Shown: positions 54,090-63,563, counted from the stretch's first letter. The stretch is 64,000 nucleotides of DNA from Burkholderiales bacterium (GCA_016716275.1 JADJWR010000003.1:868001-932000); one strand, 5' to 3'. Translations and numbers: made by a program. Notes: generated by a model from the letters alone, not told the origin.

Positions 54090-54803
54090 GACGTGCACCA
54101 GCGTGCCCTCGTCCTCGCCCGTCGCCACCCGGCGCAGCGCGCCGGGCTTGGTCATGTCGAACACCTTGATCGGCAGCTTCTGGTCGCGGCACAGGGCGAA
54201 GGCGGTGGCATCCATCACCTGCAGACGGCGCGACAGCGCCTCGTCGAAGCTGATGCTGGCGAAGCGGGTCGCCTTCGGGTCCTTCTTCGGGTCGGCGCTG
54301 TAGATGCCGTCGACCTTGGTCGCCTTCAGGACGATCTGCACGCCCATTTCCGAGCCGCGCAGCGCCGCCGCGGTGTCGGTGGTGAAGAACGGGTTGCCGG
54401 TGCCGGCGGCGAAGATCACCACCTTGCCCTCCTCCAGGTAGCGCATCGCCTTCGGCCGGATGTACGGTTCGACGACCTGCTCGATGTTCAGTGCCGACTG
54501 CACCCGCGCCTCGACCCCGCCCCGCCGCATCGCGTCCTGCAGCGCCATCGCGTTCATCACGGTGGCCATCATGCCCATGTAGTCGGCGGTGGCGCGGTCC
54601 ATCCCGGCCGCGCCGAGCGCCACGCCGCGGAAGATGTTGCCGCCGCCGATGACGATGGCCATCTCGACACCGAGGCGGACGACCTCGCCGATCTCGGCCA
54701 CCATGCGCTCCAGCGTGCCGCGGTTGATGCCGAAGGCATCCTCGCCCATCAGGGCTTCGCCCGACAGCTTCAGCAGCACGCGCCGGTAGGCTGTGACTGA
54801 CAT
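54087..54803 (-). CDS. pyrH: UMP kinase
   Basis: 238 residues, amino-acid-kinase fold; phosphorylates UMP to UDP. KLSGEALMGEDAFGIN at the start, VIGGGNIFRGVALG, TADYMGMMATVMNA, and GTGNPFFTTDTAAALR in the centre, DGIYSADPKKDPKA for ATP. ATG at 54803 lies 14 bases after tsf. The order rpsB-tsf-pyrH-frr is near universal. Confidence 0.98.
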   Translation of the reverse strand: MSVTAYRRVLLKLSGEALMGEDAFGINRGTLERMVAEIGEVVRLGVEMAIVIGGGNIFRGVALGAAGMDRATADYMGMMATVMNAMALQDAMRRGGVEARVQSALNIEQVVEPYIRPKAMRYLEEGKVVIFAAGTGNPFFTTDTAAALRGSEMGVQIVLKATKVDGIYSADPKKDPKATRFASISFDEALSRRLQVMDATAFALCRDQKLPIKVFDMTKPGALRRVATGEDEGTLVHV

Positions 54804-54817
54804 GTCGCCTGCCCGCG

Positions 54818-55723
54818 CTAGCCGCGCGCCGCGGCCGCCTGGGCGGCGACCTCGGCGGCGAAGTCGCTGCTCCTCTTCTCGATGCCCTCGCCGACCACGT
54901 ACAGGGCGAACTGCTCGACCCTGGCGCCCTTGCTCTTCAGCAGCTGCTCGATGCTCAGCTTGTCGTCCTTGACGAACGGCTGGCCGAGCAGCGTCACCTC
55001 CTTCAGGTACTTCTGCACGGTGCCCTCGACCCGCTTGGCGAGGATCTCCGGCGGGATCGACTTGCCCGACCTGGCGGCGTCCTCGGCCGCCTTCTCGGCG
55101 GCGACACGGCGCTCGGTCTCGATCGCCTCGGCGGCGACGCCCGAGGCGTCGAGCGCCTTCGGCTTGCTGGCGGCGATGTGCATCGCCAGGTCCTTGCCGA
55201 GTTCGGCGTCGCCGCCGGTCACATCGACCAGCACGCCGATCTTCGCGCCGCCGTGCACGTAGCTGGCGATGCGTCCCTTTGCCTGCAGGCGGACGAAGCG
55301 GCGGATCGACATGTTCTCGCCGATCCTGCCGACCAGCGCCGTGCGCGTCGACTCGACCGTGCCTTCGCCGAGCGGCAGCGCCGAGAGCTGCGCGACGTCT
55401 GCCGGCGCCTTGTCCGCGACCAGCTGCGCCAGGTTGCGCGCGAAGGCGAGGAAATCGTCGTTCTTGGCGACGAAGTCGGTCTCGCAGTTGACCTCTACCA
55501 TCGTCGCCAGCCTGCCGTCGGCGCCGACGCTGACGCCGACGATGCCCTCGGCGGCGATCCGGCCCGCCGCCTTGCTCGCCTTGTTGCCCAGCTTGACGCG
55601 CAGGATCTCCTCCGCCTTGGCCATGTCGCCGCCGGCCTCGGCCAGCGCCTTCTTGCACTCCATCATCGGCGCGTCGGTGCGCTCGCGCAGTTCCTTGACC
55701 ATGCTCGCGGTGATTTCCGCCAC
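54818..55723 (-). CDS. tsf: Elongation factor Ts
   Basis: 301 residues; nucleotide exchange factor for EF-Tu. N-terminal UBA-like module (TASMVKELRERTDAPMMECK, EAGGDMAKAEEILR), then the core with NCETDFVAKNDDFLAFA that contacts EF-Tu, and a coiled-coil/C-terminal module. Length slightly above that of E. coli. Preceded by an intrinsic terminator-like hairpin after rpsB that would lower its level relative to S2. Confidence 0.98.
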   Translation of the reverse strand: MAEITASMVKELRERTDAPMMECKKALAEAGGDMAKAEEILRVKLGNKASKAAGRIAAEGIVGVSVGADGRLATMVEVNCETDFVAKNDDFLAFARNLAQLVADKAPADVAQLSALPLGEGTVESTRTALVGRIGENMSIRRFVRLQAKGRIASYVHGGAKIGVLVDVTGGDAELGKDLAMHIAASKPKALDASGVAAEAIETERRVAAEKAAEDAARSGKSIPPEILAKRVEGTVQKYLKEVTLLGQPFVKDDKLSIEQLLKSKGARVEQFALYVVGEGIEKRSSDFAAEVAAQAAAARG

Positions 55724-55756
55724 TTTCAGACTCCAGAATTTGTTCGAACCTGCTAG

Positions 55757-55778
55757 AAAAAAGGGGCTTGCGCCCCTT
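55757..55778 (-). terminator. Intrinsic terminator/attenuator between rpsB and tsf
   Basis: On the minus strand, AAGGGGC-GCAA-GCCCCTT (55761-55778) is a 7-base-pair stem closed by a GNRA tetraloop and followed at once by TTTTTT overlapping its end (55757-55762). A second palindrome CTCGAAG-A-CTTCGAG lies just before it (55779-55793). It is 26 bases after the rpsB stop. A partial terminator at this place fits the lower need for EF-Ts than for S2. Confidence 0.85.
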
Positions 55779-55804
55779 CTCGAAGACTTCGAGCGGGACG
55801 CCGG

Positions 55805-56557
55805 TCAGCCTTCGGCCTGCTCTTCTTCCTCGATCTCGACGAACTCGCCGGTGGCCGCCTGCACGACGCCCTGCAGCCCCTGCGCCTTGCCCTCGAGCGC
55901 CGCGTCGGCGATGCCGCGCGCATACAGCCGGACGGCGCGGCTCGAGTCGTCGTTGCCGGGGATCACGTAGGCGATGCCATCGGGCGAGTGGTTGGTGTCG
56001 ACCACGCCGACCACCGGGATGCCGAGCTTGGCGGCCTCGGCCACCGCGATCTTGTGGTAGCCGACGTCGATCACGAACATCGCGTCCGGCAGCGCATTGA
56101 CCTCCTTGATGCCGCCGATCGACTTGTTCAGCTTGTCGACCTCGCGCTGGAAGGTCAGCGCCTCCTTCTTCGACATCCGCTCCAGGCCGCCTTCCTCGAT
56201 CGTCTGCTCCATTTCCTTCAGTCGCTTGATCGAGGTCTTGATGGTCTTGAAGTTGGTCAGCATGCCGCCGAGCCAGCGCTGGTCGACGAATGGCTGGCCG
56301 GCGCGCTGCGCCTCCTCGACGACGATCTCGCGCGCCTGACGCTTGGTGCCGACGAACAGGATCGTGCCGCGGTTGGCGGTCAGCTGGCGGACGAACTTCG
56401 CCGCCGCCTGGAAGTTCTCCAGCGTGCGCTCGAGGTTGACGATGTGGATCTTGTTGCGGTGGCCGAAGATGAACGGCGCCATTTTCGGGTTCCAGAAGCG
56501 GGTCTGGTGGCCGAAATGGACACCCGCCTCCAGCATCTGACGCATGGTCACGGACAT
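55805..56557 (-). CDS. rpsB: 30S ribosomal protein S2
   Basis: 250 residues: MLEAGVHFGHQTRFWNPKMA, FVGTKRQAREIVVEEAQRAG, RWLGGMLTNFKTIKTSI and VVDTNHSPDGIAYVIPGNDD are diagnostic. The acidic tail (FVEIEEEEQAEG) is typical of proteobacteria. GAGGAAG precedes the ATG at 56557. Divergent from map. Confidence 0.99.
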   Translation of the reverse strand: MSVTMRQMLEAGVHFGHQTRFWNPKMAPFIFGHRNKIHIVNLERTLENFQAAAKFVRQLTANRGTILFVGTKRQAREIVVEEAQRAGQPFVDQRWLGGMLTNFKTIKTSIKRLKEMEQTIEEGGLERMSKKEALTFQREVDKLNKSIGGIKEVNALPDAMFVIDVGYHKIAVAEAAKLGIPVVGVVDTNHSPDGIAYVIPGNDDSSRAVRLYARGIADAALEGKAQGLQGVVQAATGEFVEIEEEEQAEG

Positions 56558-56607
56558 TTGCACTTCCTCATCCAAGGTTGGGTCCAACGCGACCGCCGAC
56601 GCCGGCC

Positions 56608-56690
56608 GGGGCAGCAGCCCCGCAGTTCCGGCACCTTGGTGGCGGCGCGCGCGATTTGCCCCGGTCAGGCCGAAGCAGCCCGCTATTATA
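56608..56690 (-). promoter_or_regulatory. rpsB promoter -10 and leader hairpin
   Basis: A perfect TATAAT (minus strand, 56685-56690) lies 127 bases before the rpsB ATG; the -35 is poor. The leader contains a GGGGCTGCTGCCCC hairpin (56608-56621). S2 represses its own operon through the rpsB leader in enterobacteria, so this leader may be such a site, though that is inference. Confidence 0.5.
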
Positions 56691-56728
56691 CGAATTTGCG
56701 TCGAGCTGCCCGAGCCGCCCTGTCGACC

Positions 56729-57556
56729 ATGGCAATCGTGATCAAGACCCCGGAGGACATCGAGCGGATGCGGGTGGCCGGCCGCCTGGCGGCCGAGGTG
56801 CTCGACTTCATCGAGCCGCACGTCAGGCCGGGCACCTCCACCGGCGAGCTCGACCGGCTCTGCCACCAGTACATGGTCGAGGTTCAGGGAACGGTTCCGG
56901 CGCCGCTGAACTACGCGCCGCCGGGCTACACGCCGTTTCCCAGGTCGATCTGCACCTCGGTCAATCATCAGGTGTGCCACGGCATCCCGGGCGAGCGGGT
57001 GCTGAAGAACGGCGACATCGTCAACATCGACATCACGGTGATCAAGGACGGCTACCACGGCGACACCAGCCGCATGTTCTACGTCGGCGAACCGTCGGTG
57101 GCAGCCCGCCGGCTGTGCGAGGTGACCTACGAGTGCATGTGGGCCGGCATCGCCCAGGTGCGCCCCGGCGGCTTCCTCGGCGACATCGGCCACGCGATCC
57201 AGATCCACGCCGAGAAGCACGGCTTCTCCGTGGTGCGCGAGTTCTGCGGGCACGGAATCGGCCGGCGCTTTCACGAGGAGCCGCAGGTCCTGCACTACGG
57301 CAAGCCGGGCACGCTCGACCGCCTGCTGCCGGGAATGATCTTCACCGTCGAGCCGATGATCAATGCCGGCCGCCGCGAGATCCGCGAACTGGCCGACGGC
57401 TGGACCATCGTCACCAAGGACCACAGCCTGTCGGCGCAGTGGGAGCACACGGTGCTGGTGACCGAGACCAGCGTCGAAGTGCTGACCGTCTCGCCCGGCA
57501 TGCCGGCACCGGCGCGCACTGCCCGCGCCGAAGGCCGTAGCACCATCGCCGCCTGA
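56729..57556 (+). CDS. map: Methionine aminopeptidase type I
   Basis: 275 residues; removes the initiator Met. Metal ligands appear in order: NIDITVIKDGYHGDTSRMF (two Asp), FCGHGIGRRFHEEP (His, with a second His), MIFTVEPMINAG (Glu) and SAQWEHTVLVTE (Glu). KTPEDIERMRVAGRLAAEVL is the usual start. Divergent from rpsB and followed by glnD, a common betaproteobacterial order. C-terminal tail of about 15 residues is extra. Confidence 0.98.
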   Translation: MAIVIKTPEDIERMRVAGRLAAEVLDFIEPHVRPGTSTGELDRLCHQYMVEVQGTVPAPLNYAPPGYTPFPRSICTSVNHQVCHGIPGERVLKNGDIVNIDITVIKDGYHGDTSRMFYVGEPSVAARRLCEVTYECMWAGIAQVRPGGFLGDIGHAIQIHAEKHGFSVVREFCGHGIGRRFHEEPQVLHYGKPGTLDRLLPGMIFTVEPMINAGRREIRELADGWTIVTKDHSLSAQWEHTVLVTETSVEVLTVSPGMPAPARTARAEGRSTIAA

Positions 57557-57626
57557 GCCGCCGGCGGGTGCCGGCCCGCCGATGGCAGGTCGCGCCGCCG
57601 ACGAACCGCCCACGGGAAGCCTGTCG

Positions 57627-60179
57627 ATGAACGACATCGGCCTCGCGCTGCGCAGCGAACTGTGCGCCGAGCGCGACCGGCTGATCGCCGCCTTCAGCAC
57701 CGGTGCGCCGGTCGAGCGCCTGCTGCGCGGCCTGGCGCGCTGCGTCGACCGCGCGCTGGCCGGGCTGGCACGCAGCCAGGGCCTGACCCGGCGCGCAGCG
57801 GTCATCGCCGTCGGCGGCTACGGCCGCGGCGAACTGTTTCCGCACTCCGACGTCGACGTCCTGATCGTCGTGCCGCAGGACGCCGACGCCGATGAACTCG
57901 GCGCAGTCGAGCAGCTGGTCGGCCGCCTGTGGGACCTGGGGCTGCATGTCGGCCACAGCGTGCGCACGGTCGCCGAGTGTCGCGAGCAGGCGGCTCACGA
58001 CGTCACGGTCCTGACCTCGATGATCGAGGCCAGACGGATCGCAGGACCGCAGGATCTTTTCAACCAGTTTGTGAGCAGCGTCTCAGAAACAATTGATCCA
58101 CAACAGTTTTTCAGGGAAAAGATTCTCGAGCAGCAGCAACGCCACCTGAAGTTCCAGGAGGCGGCCTACAGCCTCGAGCCCAACTGCAAGGAAAGCCCGG
58201 GCGGCCTGCGCGACCTGCACACGCTGCTGTGGGTGGCCCGCGCCGCGCGGCTCGGCACCTCGTGGACGGAGCTGATTGCCGGCGGCCTGCTGACCGCCGA
58301 GGAAGGTCGCTGGCTGCGCCGCAACGAGCGGACGCTCAGGCAACTTCGGGCGCGGCTGCACGTGGCGGCCGGCCGGCGGGAGGACCGCCTGCTGTTCGAC
58401 GTGCAGGGCGCGATCGCCGAGGCGGAGGGCCTGGCGCCGACCGCGACCCGCCGGGCGAGCGAGGTGCTGATGCAGCGCTACTACCGGGCGGCCAAGATGG
58501 TCACGCAGCTGAACACGATCGTGCTGCAGAACATCGAGGAACGGCTGTTTCCGCGCCCGGATCCGCGGCCGGAGCCGGTCGACGAAACCTTCGTCGCGCG
58601 CGGCGAGATGCTCGACATCGTCGACGATCGGGCCTTCGACCGCGATCCGAACGGCCTGCTGCGCGGCTTCCTGGTGCTGCAGCAGCGCCCCGACCTGACG
58701 GGAATGACAGCGCGCCTGCTGCGCGCACTGTGGCACGCCCGCTTCCTGATCAACGACGCGTTCCGCCGCGACCGGCGCAATCGGCAGACCTTCGTCGACA
58801 TCCTTCGCCAGCCGCGCGGCATCGTGCACGGCCTGCGGCGGATGAACGAGTGGTCGGTGCTCGGCCGCTACCTGCCGGTGTTCCGGCGCATCGTCGGCCA
58901 GATGCAGCACGACCTGTTCCACGTCTACACCGTCGACCAGCACATCCTGCAGGTGATCCGCAACCTGCGCCGCTTCACGATGGCCGAGTACGCGCACGAG
59001 TACCCGTTGTGCAGCCAGCTCGTCGCCGAGTTCGACCGCCACTGGCTGCTGTACGTGGCGGCCCTGTTCCACGACATCGCCAAGGGCCGCGGCGGCGACC
59101 ACAGCGAACTGGGCAGCCGCGATGCGCGCGTGTTCTGCCGCCAGCACGGCATCCGCGGCGAGGACGCGGCGCTGGTCGAGTTCCTGGTCGAGCAGCACCT
59201 GACGATGTCGCAGGTGGCGCAGAAGCAGGACATCGCCGATCCCGAGGTGGTCGGCCGCTTCGCGCGGCTGGTCGGCAACGAGCGGCGGCTGACCGCGCTG
59301 TACCTGCTGACGGTGGCCGACATCCGCGGCACCAGCCCGCGGGTGTGGACCAGCTGGAAGGGCAAGCTGCTCGAGGACCTGTTCCGCATGACCCGCCGCC
59401 GGCTCGGCGGCGAGGCGCTGCCGGCCACCGCGGTGCTCGAGAAGCGCACCGCCGACGCCCGCCGCACGCTCGACCTGTACGGCATCTCGGCGGCGGCGCA
59501 CGAGCCGCTGTGGCAGCAGCTCGACGTCGTCTACATCATGCGCAACAGCGCGCGGGAGATCGCCTGGCACACCAGGACGCTGCTGGCGCACGTGAACACC
59601 GACCGCGCCATCGTCCGCTCGCGCCTGGCCGCCACCGGCGACGCGGTCGAGGTGCTGATCTACGTGCGCGACCAGAAGGACCTGTTCGCCCGGGTCTGCG
59701 GCTACTTCGACAGCCGCAACCTGTCGATCCTCGACGCCAGGATCCACACCACGCGGCACGGCTACGCGCTCGACTCGTTCCTGGCCACCGACCACGGGCG
59801 CACCGACCATCGCGAGCTGCTGGCGCAGATCAACAAGCAGCTGGCCGACTGGATCGAGGCGGTCACGCCGCTGCCGCCGCCGGTCAAGGGCCGGCTGTCG
59901 CGCCATTCGCGCCACTTCCCGGTGGCGCCGAACGTGACGCTGGCCGCCGGCGAGCGGGGCAGCCAGTACCTGCTGTCGATCACCACCACCGACCGCATCG
60001 GCCTGCTGTACTCGATCACCCGCGTGCTCGCCACCCACGACGTCAATGTGCACACGGCGAAGATCAACACGCTCGGCGAGCGGGTCGAGGACGTGTTCCT
60101 GATCGACGGCGCAGCGCTCGCCGACGAGCGCGGGCAGGCGCGGCTCGAGCGCGACCTGCTCGAGGCGATCAGCCCCTGA
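57627..60179 (+). CDS. glnD: Bifunctional uridylyltransferase/uridylyl-removing enzyme of PII
   Basis: 850 residues from the ATG at 57627, which has GGAAG seven bases upstream; the frame also offers an ATG at 57582 without a ribosome-binding site. Nucleotidyltransferase motif VGGYGRGELFPHSDVDVLIV, HD hydrolase motif LFHDIAKGRGGDHSELG, and two C-terminal ACT domains (EVLIYVRDQKDLFARVCGYF and LLSITTTDRIGLLYSITRVL) for glutamine sensing. It uridylylates PII when nitrogen is scarce and reverses this when glutamine is abundant. Convergent with def. Confidence 0.97.
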   Translation: MNDIGLALRSELCAERDRLIAAFSTGAPVERLLRGLARCVDRALAGLARSQGLTRRAAVIAVGGYGRGELFPHSDVDVLIVVPQDADADELGAVEQLVGRLWDLGLHVGHSVRTVAECREQAAHDVTVLTSMIEARRIAGPQDLFNQFVSSVSETIDPQQFFREKILEQQQRHLKFQEAAYSLEPNCKESPGGLRDLHTLLWVARAARLGTSWTELIAGGLLTAEEGRWLRRNERTLRQLRARLHVAAGRREDRLLFDVQGAIAEAEGLAPTATRRASEVLMQRYYRAAKMVTQLNTIVLQNIEERLFPRPDPRPEPVDETFVARGEMLDIVDDRAFDRDPNGLLRGFLVLQQRPDLTGMTARLLRALWHARFLINDAFRRDRRNRQTFVDILRQPRGIVHGLRRMNEWSVLGRYLPVFRRIVGQMQHDLFHVYTVDQHILQVIRNLRRFTMAEYAHEYPLCSQLVAEFDRHWLLYVAALFHDIAKGRGGDHSELGSRDARVFCRQHGIRGEDAALVEFLVEQHLTMSQVAQKQDIADPEVVGRFARLVGNERRLTALYLLTVADIRGTSPRVWTSWKGKLLEDLFRMTRRRLGGEALPATAVLEKRTADARRTLDLYGISAAAHEPLWQQLDVVYIMRNSAREIAWHTRTLLAHVNTDRAIVRSRLAATGDAVEVLIYVRDQKDLFARVCGYFDSRNLSILDARIHTTRHGYALDSFLATDHGRTDHRELLAQINKQLADWIEAVTPLPPPVKGRLSRHSRHFPVAPNVTLAAGERGSQYLLSITTTDRIGLLYSITRVLATHDVNVHTAKINTLGERVEDVFLIDGAALADERGQARLERDLLEAISP

Positions 60180-60188
60180 GCGGCGCGT

Positions 60189-60245
60189 GCCGGCGCGGCG
60201 GGTCAGTCGTCGGCCGGCGCGGCGGGTCAGTCGTCGGCCGGCGCG
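60189..60245. repeat. 24-base tandem duplication at the end of def
   Basis: The unit GCCGGCGCGGCGGGTCAGTCGTCG-type 24-mer occurs at 60189-60212 and again at 60213-60236, with a partial third start at 60237-60245. The second copy includes the def stop codon (60227-60229), so the first copy is a duplicated coding tail lying beyond it, between glnD and def. Looks like recent replication slippage. Confidence 0.8.
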
Positions 60246-60772
60246 CCGGAAAGCTCCGGGAACAGCACGTCGGTGAAGCCGAAGCGGGTGAAGTCGCGCA
60301 CCCGCATCGGGTAGAGGATGCCGTCGAGGTGGTCGCACTCGTGCTGCACCACGCGGGCGTGGAAGCCCTCGACTGTCCGCTCGACCGGCCTGCCCTCCGG
60401 GTCGAAGCCGCTGTAGCGCAGGCGGCGCCAGCGCGGCACCACGCCGCGCAGGCCGGGCACCGACAGGCAGCCCTCCCAGCCCTCCTCCATCTCGTCGCCC
60501 AGCGGCTGCAGCACCGGGTTGACGAGGATCGTCTGCGGCACCGGCGGCTCGCCCGGATAACGCGGGTTCGGCAGCTCGCCGGCCGAGCCGAAGATCACCA
60601 GCCGCAGCAGCACGCCGATCTGAGGCGCCGCCAGGCCGGCGCCGTCGGCCGCGTGCATGGTGTCGAACATGTCGCCGATCAGCCGCTCGAGCGCCGGCGT
60701 GCCGAAGGCCGTCACCTCCTGCGACCGCTGCAGCAGGCGCGGATCGCCCATCCTCAGGATCGGCCGGATCAT
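60227..60772 (-). CDS. def: Peptide deformylase
   Basis: 181 residues; removes formyl from nascent proteins, ahead of Met removal by the map product. The three motifs are intact: GLAAPQIG, EGCLSVPG (Cys ligand) and QHECDHLDG (two His ligands and catalytic Glu). It overlaps mtnP start region by four bases (ATGA). The C-terminus lies in a 24-base tandem repeat, so the last residues (SGAPADD) may be variable between strains. Confidence 0.96.
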   Translation of the reverse strand: MIRPILRMGDPRLLQRSQEVTAFGTPALERLIGDMFDTMHAADGAGLAAPQIGVLLRLVIFGSAGELPNPRYPGEPPVPQTILVNPVLQPLGDEMEEGWEGCLSVPGLRGVVPRWRRLRYSGFDPEGRPVERTVEGFHARVVQHECDHLDGILYPMRVRDFTRFGFTDVLFPELSGAPADD

Positions 60773-61512
60773 GATGCGCTGCGCACCGCCTGCTCGAGGA
60801 TGCGCACGGCCCGCGTCACCGTTTCCCGCATCACGCTTTCGAGGTCCTCCAGCTTGATCGCCTGCCGGCTCTCGCCGCGGCCGGCGGCGTGGTTGACCAC
60901 CACGCCCAGCGTCGCGTAGTCGAGCCCGGCCTCCCTTGCCAGCGCCGCCTCGGGCATGCCGGTCATGCCGACCAGATCGCCGCCGTCGCGGGCGATCCGC
61001 TCGATCTCCGCCGCGGTCTCCAGCCGTGGTCCCTGCGTGCAGGCATAGGTGGCTCCGTCGACGATCGGCTCGCCGATGGCGCGCGCCGATTCGAGCAGGC
61101 GCGCGCGCAGCGGCGCCGAGTAAGGCAGCGTGAAGTCGATGTGCGTGACGCGCGCCTCGGCGCCCTCGAAGAAGGTGCTCTTGCGGCTGTGCGTGTAGTC
61201 GATGATCTGGTCGGGCACCACCAGCGTGCCCGGGCCGAGGTCATCGCGCACGCCGCCCACCGTCGCCACCGAGTACACGCCCTGCACGCCGAGCTCCCTC
61301 AGCGCCCAGATGTTGGCCCGGTAGTTGATCTCGTGCGGCGCGATGGTGTGGCCGTAGCCGTGGCGCGCCAGGAAGACCACTTCGCGGTCGGCGAGCCGGC
61401 CGAAGGTCAGCGCGCCGGAGGGCTCGCCATAAGGCGAGCGCATCACCCGCCGTCTTGTGTTCTGCAGGGCCGACAGCTTGGCCAGGCCGCTGCCGCCGAT
61501 GATCGCGTACAT
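60769..61512 (-). CDS. mtnP: S-methyl-5'-thioadenosine/thioinosine phosphorylase
   Basis: 247 residues of the MTAP/PNP family: YAIIGGSGLAKLSALQ, PYGEPSGALTFG, FLARHGYGHTIAPHEINYRA, and the substrate-binding TGMPEAALAREAGLDYATL. It splits methylthioadenosine or methylthioinosine with phosphate to feed purine and methionine salvage; the family splits between these substrates and sequence alone does not decide. Coupled to def, and 4 bases after ligA. Confidence 0.9.
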   Translation of the reverse strand: MYAIIGGSGLAKLSALQNTRRRVMRSPYGEPSGALTFGRLADREVVFLARHGYGHTIAPHEINYRANIWALRELGVQGVYSVATVGGVRDDLGPGTLVVPDQIIDYTHSRKSTFFEGAEARVTHIDFTLPYSAPLRARLLESARAIGEPIVDGATYACTQGPRLETAAEIERIARDGGDLVGMTGMPEAALAREAGLDYATLGVVVNHAAGRGESRQAIKLEDLESVMRETVTRAVRILEQAVRSAS

Positions 61513-61515
61513 GTG

Positions 61516-63552
61516 TCAGTGCTCTCCCAGCAGTTGCAGCAGTTGGTCCTCGTCGATCACCCGGATGCCGAGGGCCTGCGCCCTGTCGAGCTTGGCGCCG
61601 GCATCGGCGCCGGCGACCACGAAGCTGGTCTTCTTCGACACCGACCCGGCGACCCTGCCGCCGGCGGCGACGATCCGCTCGGTCGCCTGCTCGCGGCTCA
61701 GATGCGGCAGCGCGCCGGTCAGCACGACGGTGGCGCCGGCCAGCGCGCCACGTGGCATCGCCTCGGCCTCGACTTCCGGCCAGTGCACGCCGGCGGCGCG
61801 CAGCTGATCGACGACCTCGCGGTTGTGCGGCTCGGCGAAGAAGGCGACGATCGAGCGTGCCACCACCGGGCCGACGTCGGGCACCTCGAGGAGGCTCGAC
61901 TCGTCGGCGTCCATCAGCGCATCGAGCGAGCCGAAGTGGCTGGCCAGATCGCGTGCCGTCGATTCGCCGACGTGGCGGATGCCGAGCGCGTAGATGAAGC
62001 GAGCCAGCGTCGTCGAGCGCGCCTTGTCGATCGCGGCCGCCACGTTGGCGGCCGACTTCTCGGCCATCCGTTCGAGCGCCGCCAGCGTGCCGGGCCCGAG
62101 CCTGAACAGATCGGCCGGCGAGTGCACCAGTCCGGCGTCGACCAGCTGATCGACCAGCTTCTCGCCGAGCCCCTCGATGTCCAGCGCCCGCCGGCCGGCG
62201 AAGTGCAGCAGCGCCTGCTTGCGCTGCGCCGGGCAGAACAGTCCGCCGCTGCAGCGGTGGTCCTTCTCCGCCTCGTCGCGCACCACCTGCGAGCCGCATA
62301 CCGGACAGTTCCCGGGCATGGCGAACGGCCCGGCCCCGGGCGGCCGCCGCTCGACCAGCACGGCGACGATCTGCGGAATCACGTCGCCGGCGCGACGGAC
62401 GATCACCGTGTCGCCGACGCGCAGCTCGAGGCTGTGCACGAAGTCCTCGTTGTGCAAGGTGGCGTTGCTGACCGTCACGCCGCCGACGAACACCGGCTGC
62501 AGCCGCGCCACCGGCGTCAGCTTGCCGGTGCGGCCGACCTGCACCTCGATGTCGAGCACCCGTGTCAGCTCCTCCTGCGCCGGGAACTTGTGCGCCACCG
62601 CCCAGGCCGGCTCGCGGGTGACGAAGCCGAGCTGCCGCTGCAGCGCCAGCGAGTTGACCTTGTAGACCACGCCGTCGATGTCGAACGGCAGCCGGTCGCG
62701 TTCGGCGGCGATGCGCTGGTGATAGGCGATCAGCCCCGGCGCGCCGTGCACCACCGCACGCCGCGACGACACCGGAACGCCGTACCCGGCGAGCGCGTCG
62801 AGCAGCCCGCTGTGCGTCGGCGGCAGCTCGCAGCCCTCGGTCTCGCCGATGCCGTAGGCGAAGAAGCTCAGCGGCCGGCTGGCGGTCACCGCCGGGTCGA
62901 GCTGGCGCACGAAGCCGGCGGCCGCGTTGCGCGGATTGACGAAGACCTTGTCGCCGCCGGCGCGCTGCCGCTCGTTGAGCTGCTCGAAGGCGTCGCGACG
63001 CATGAACACCTCGCCACGCACTTCCAGCAGCGGCGGCGGATGGGCGCCGCGCAGCCGCAGCGGCACGCTGCGGACCGTGCGCAGGTTAGGCGTCACGTCC
63101 TCGCCGGTTTCGCCATCGCCGCGCGTGGCGGCGCGCGCCAGCAGGCCGTCCTCGTAGCGCAGGCTGATGGCGATGCCGTCGAACTTCAGCTCGGCCGCGT
63201 ATTCGACCGGCGGGTCGGCTTCGCCCAGGCCGAGCTTGCGGCGGATGCGTGCGTCGAAGGCAGTCGCTCCGCCAGGCCCGCTGTCGGTCTCGGTGTGGAT
63301 CGACAGCATCGGCATCGCATGCCGCACCGGCGGCAGATCGGCGCGGCGGCCGCCACCGACGCGCTGCGTCGGCGAGTCCGCCGTCACCAGCTCGGGGTGC
63401 TGCGCCTCGAGTTCCTGCAGCTCGCGGAACAGGCGGTCGTACGCCGCGTCCGGCAGGCTCGGCGCATCGAGCACGTAGTAGGCGTGATCGTGACGCGCGA
63501 TCTCCTCGCGCAGCGCCTGCACCCGCGTGCGGACCTTGGCAGTGACCGTCAT
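61516..63552 (-). CDS. ligA: NAD-dependent DNA ligase
   Basis: 678 residues; seals nicks in replication and repair. Ia domain (HDHAYYVLDAPSLPDAAYD), adenylated lysine K123 in YAAELKFDGIAIS, OB fold, four-cysteine zinc finger (CPVCGSQVV to CSGGLFCPAQ), helix-hairpin-helix repeats (about 500-580) and a BRCT domain at the end (GATVVLTGALPHLSREQATE). Length is normal. Lies 12 bases after zipA, the usual neighbour. Confidence 0.98.
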   Translation of the reverse strand: MTVTAKVRTRVQALREEIARHDHAYYVLDAPSLPDAAYDRLFRELQELEAQHPELVTADSPTQRVGGGRRADLPPVRHAMPMLSIHTETDSGPGGATAFDARIRRKLGLGEADPPVEYAAELKFDGIAISLRYEDGLLARAATRGDGETGEDVTPNLRTVRSVPLRLRGAHPPPLLEVRGEVFMRRDAFEQLNERQRAGGDKVFVNPRNAAAGFVRQLDPAVTASRPLSFFAYGIGETEGCELPPTHSGLLDALAGYGVPVSSRRAVVHGAPGLIAYHQRIAAERDRLPFDIDGVVYKVNSLALQRQLGFVTREPAWAVAHKFPAQEELTRVLDIEVQVGRTGKLTPVARLQPVFVGGVTVSNATLHNEDFVHSLELRVGDTVIVRRAGDVIPQIVAVLVERRPPGAGPFAMPGNCPVCGSQVVRDEAEKDHRCSGGLFCPAQRKQALLHFAGRRALDIEGLGEKLVDQLVDAGLVHSPADLFRLGPGTLAALERMAEKSAANVAAAIDKARSTTLARFIYALGIRHVGESTARDLASHFGSLDALMDADESSLLEVPDVGPVVARSIVAFFAEPHNREVVDQLRAAGVHWPEVEAEAMPRGALAGATVVLTGALPHLSREQATERIVAAGGRVAGSVSKKTSFVVAGADAGAKLDRAQALGIRVIDEDQLLQLLGEH

Positions 63553-63563
63553 CGGCCGGCGCG

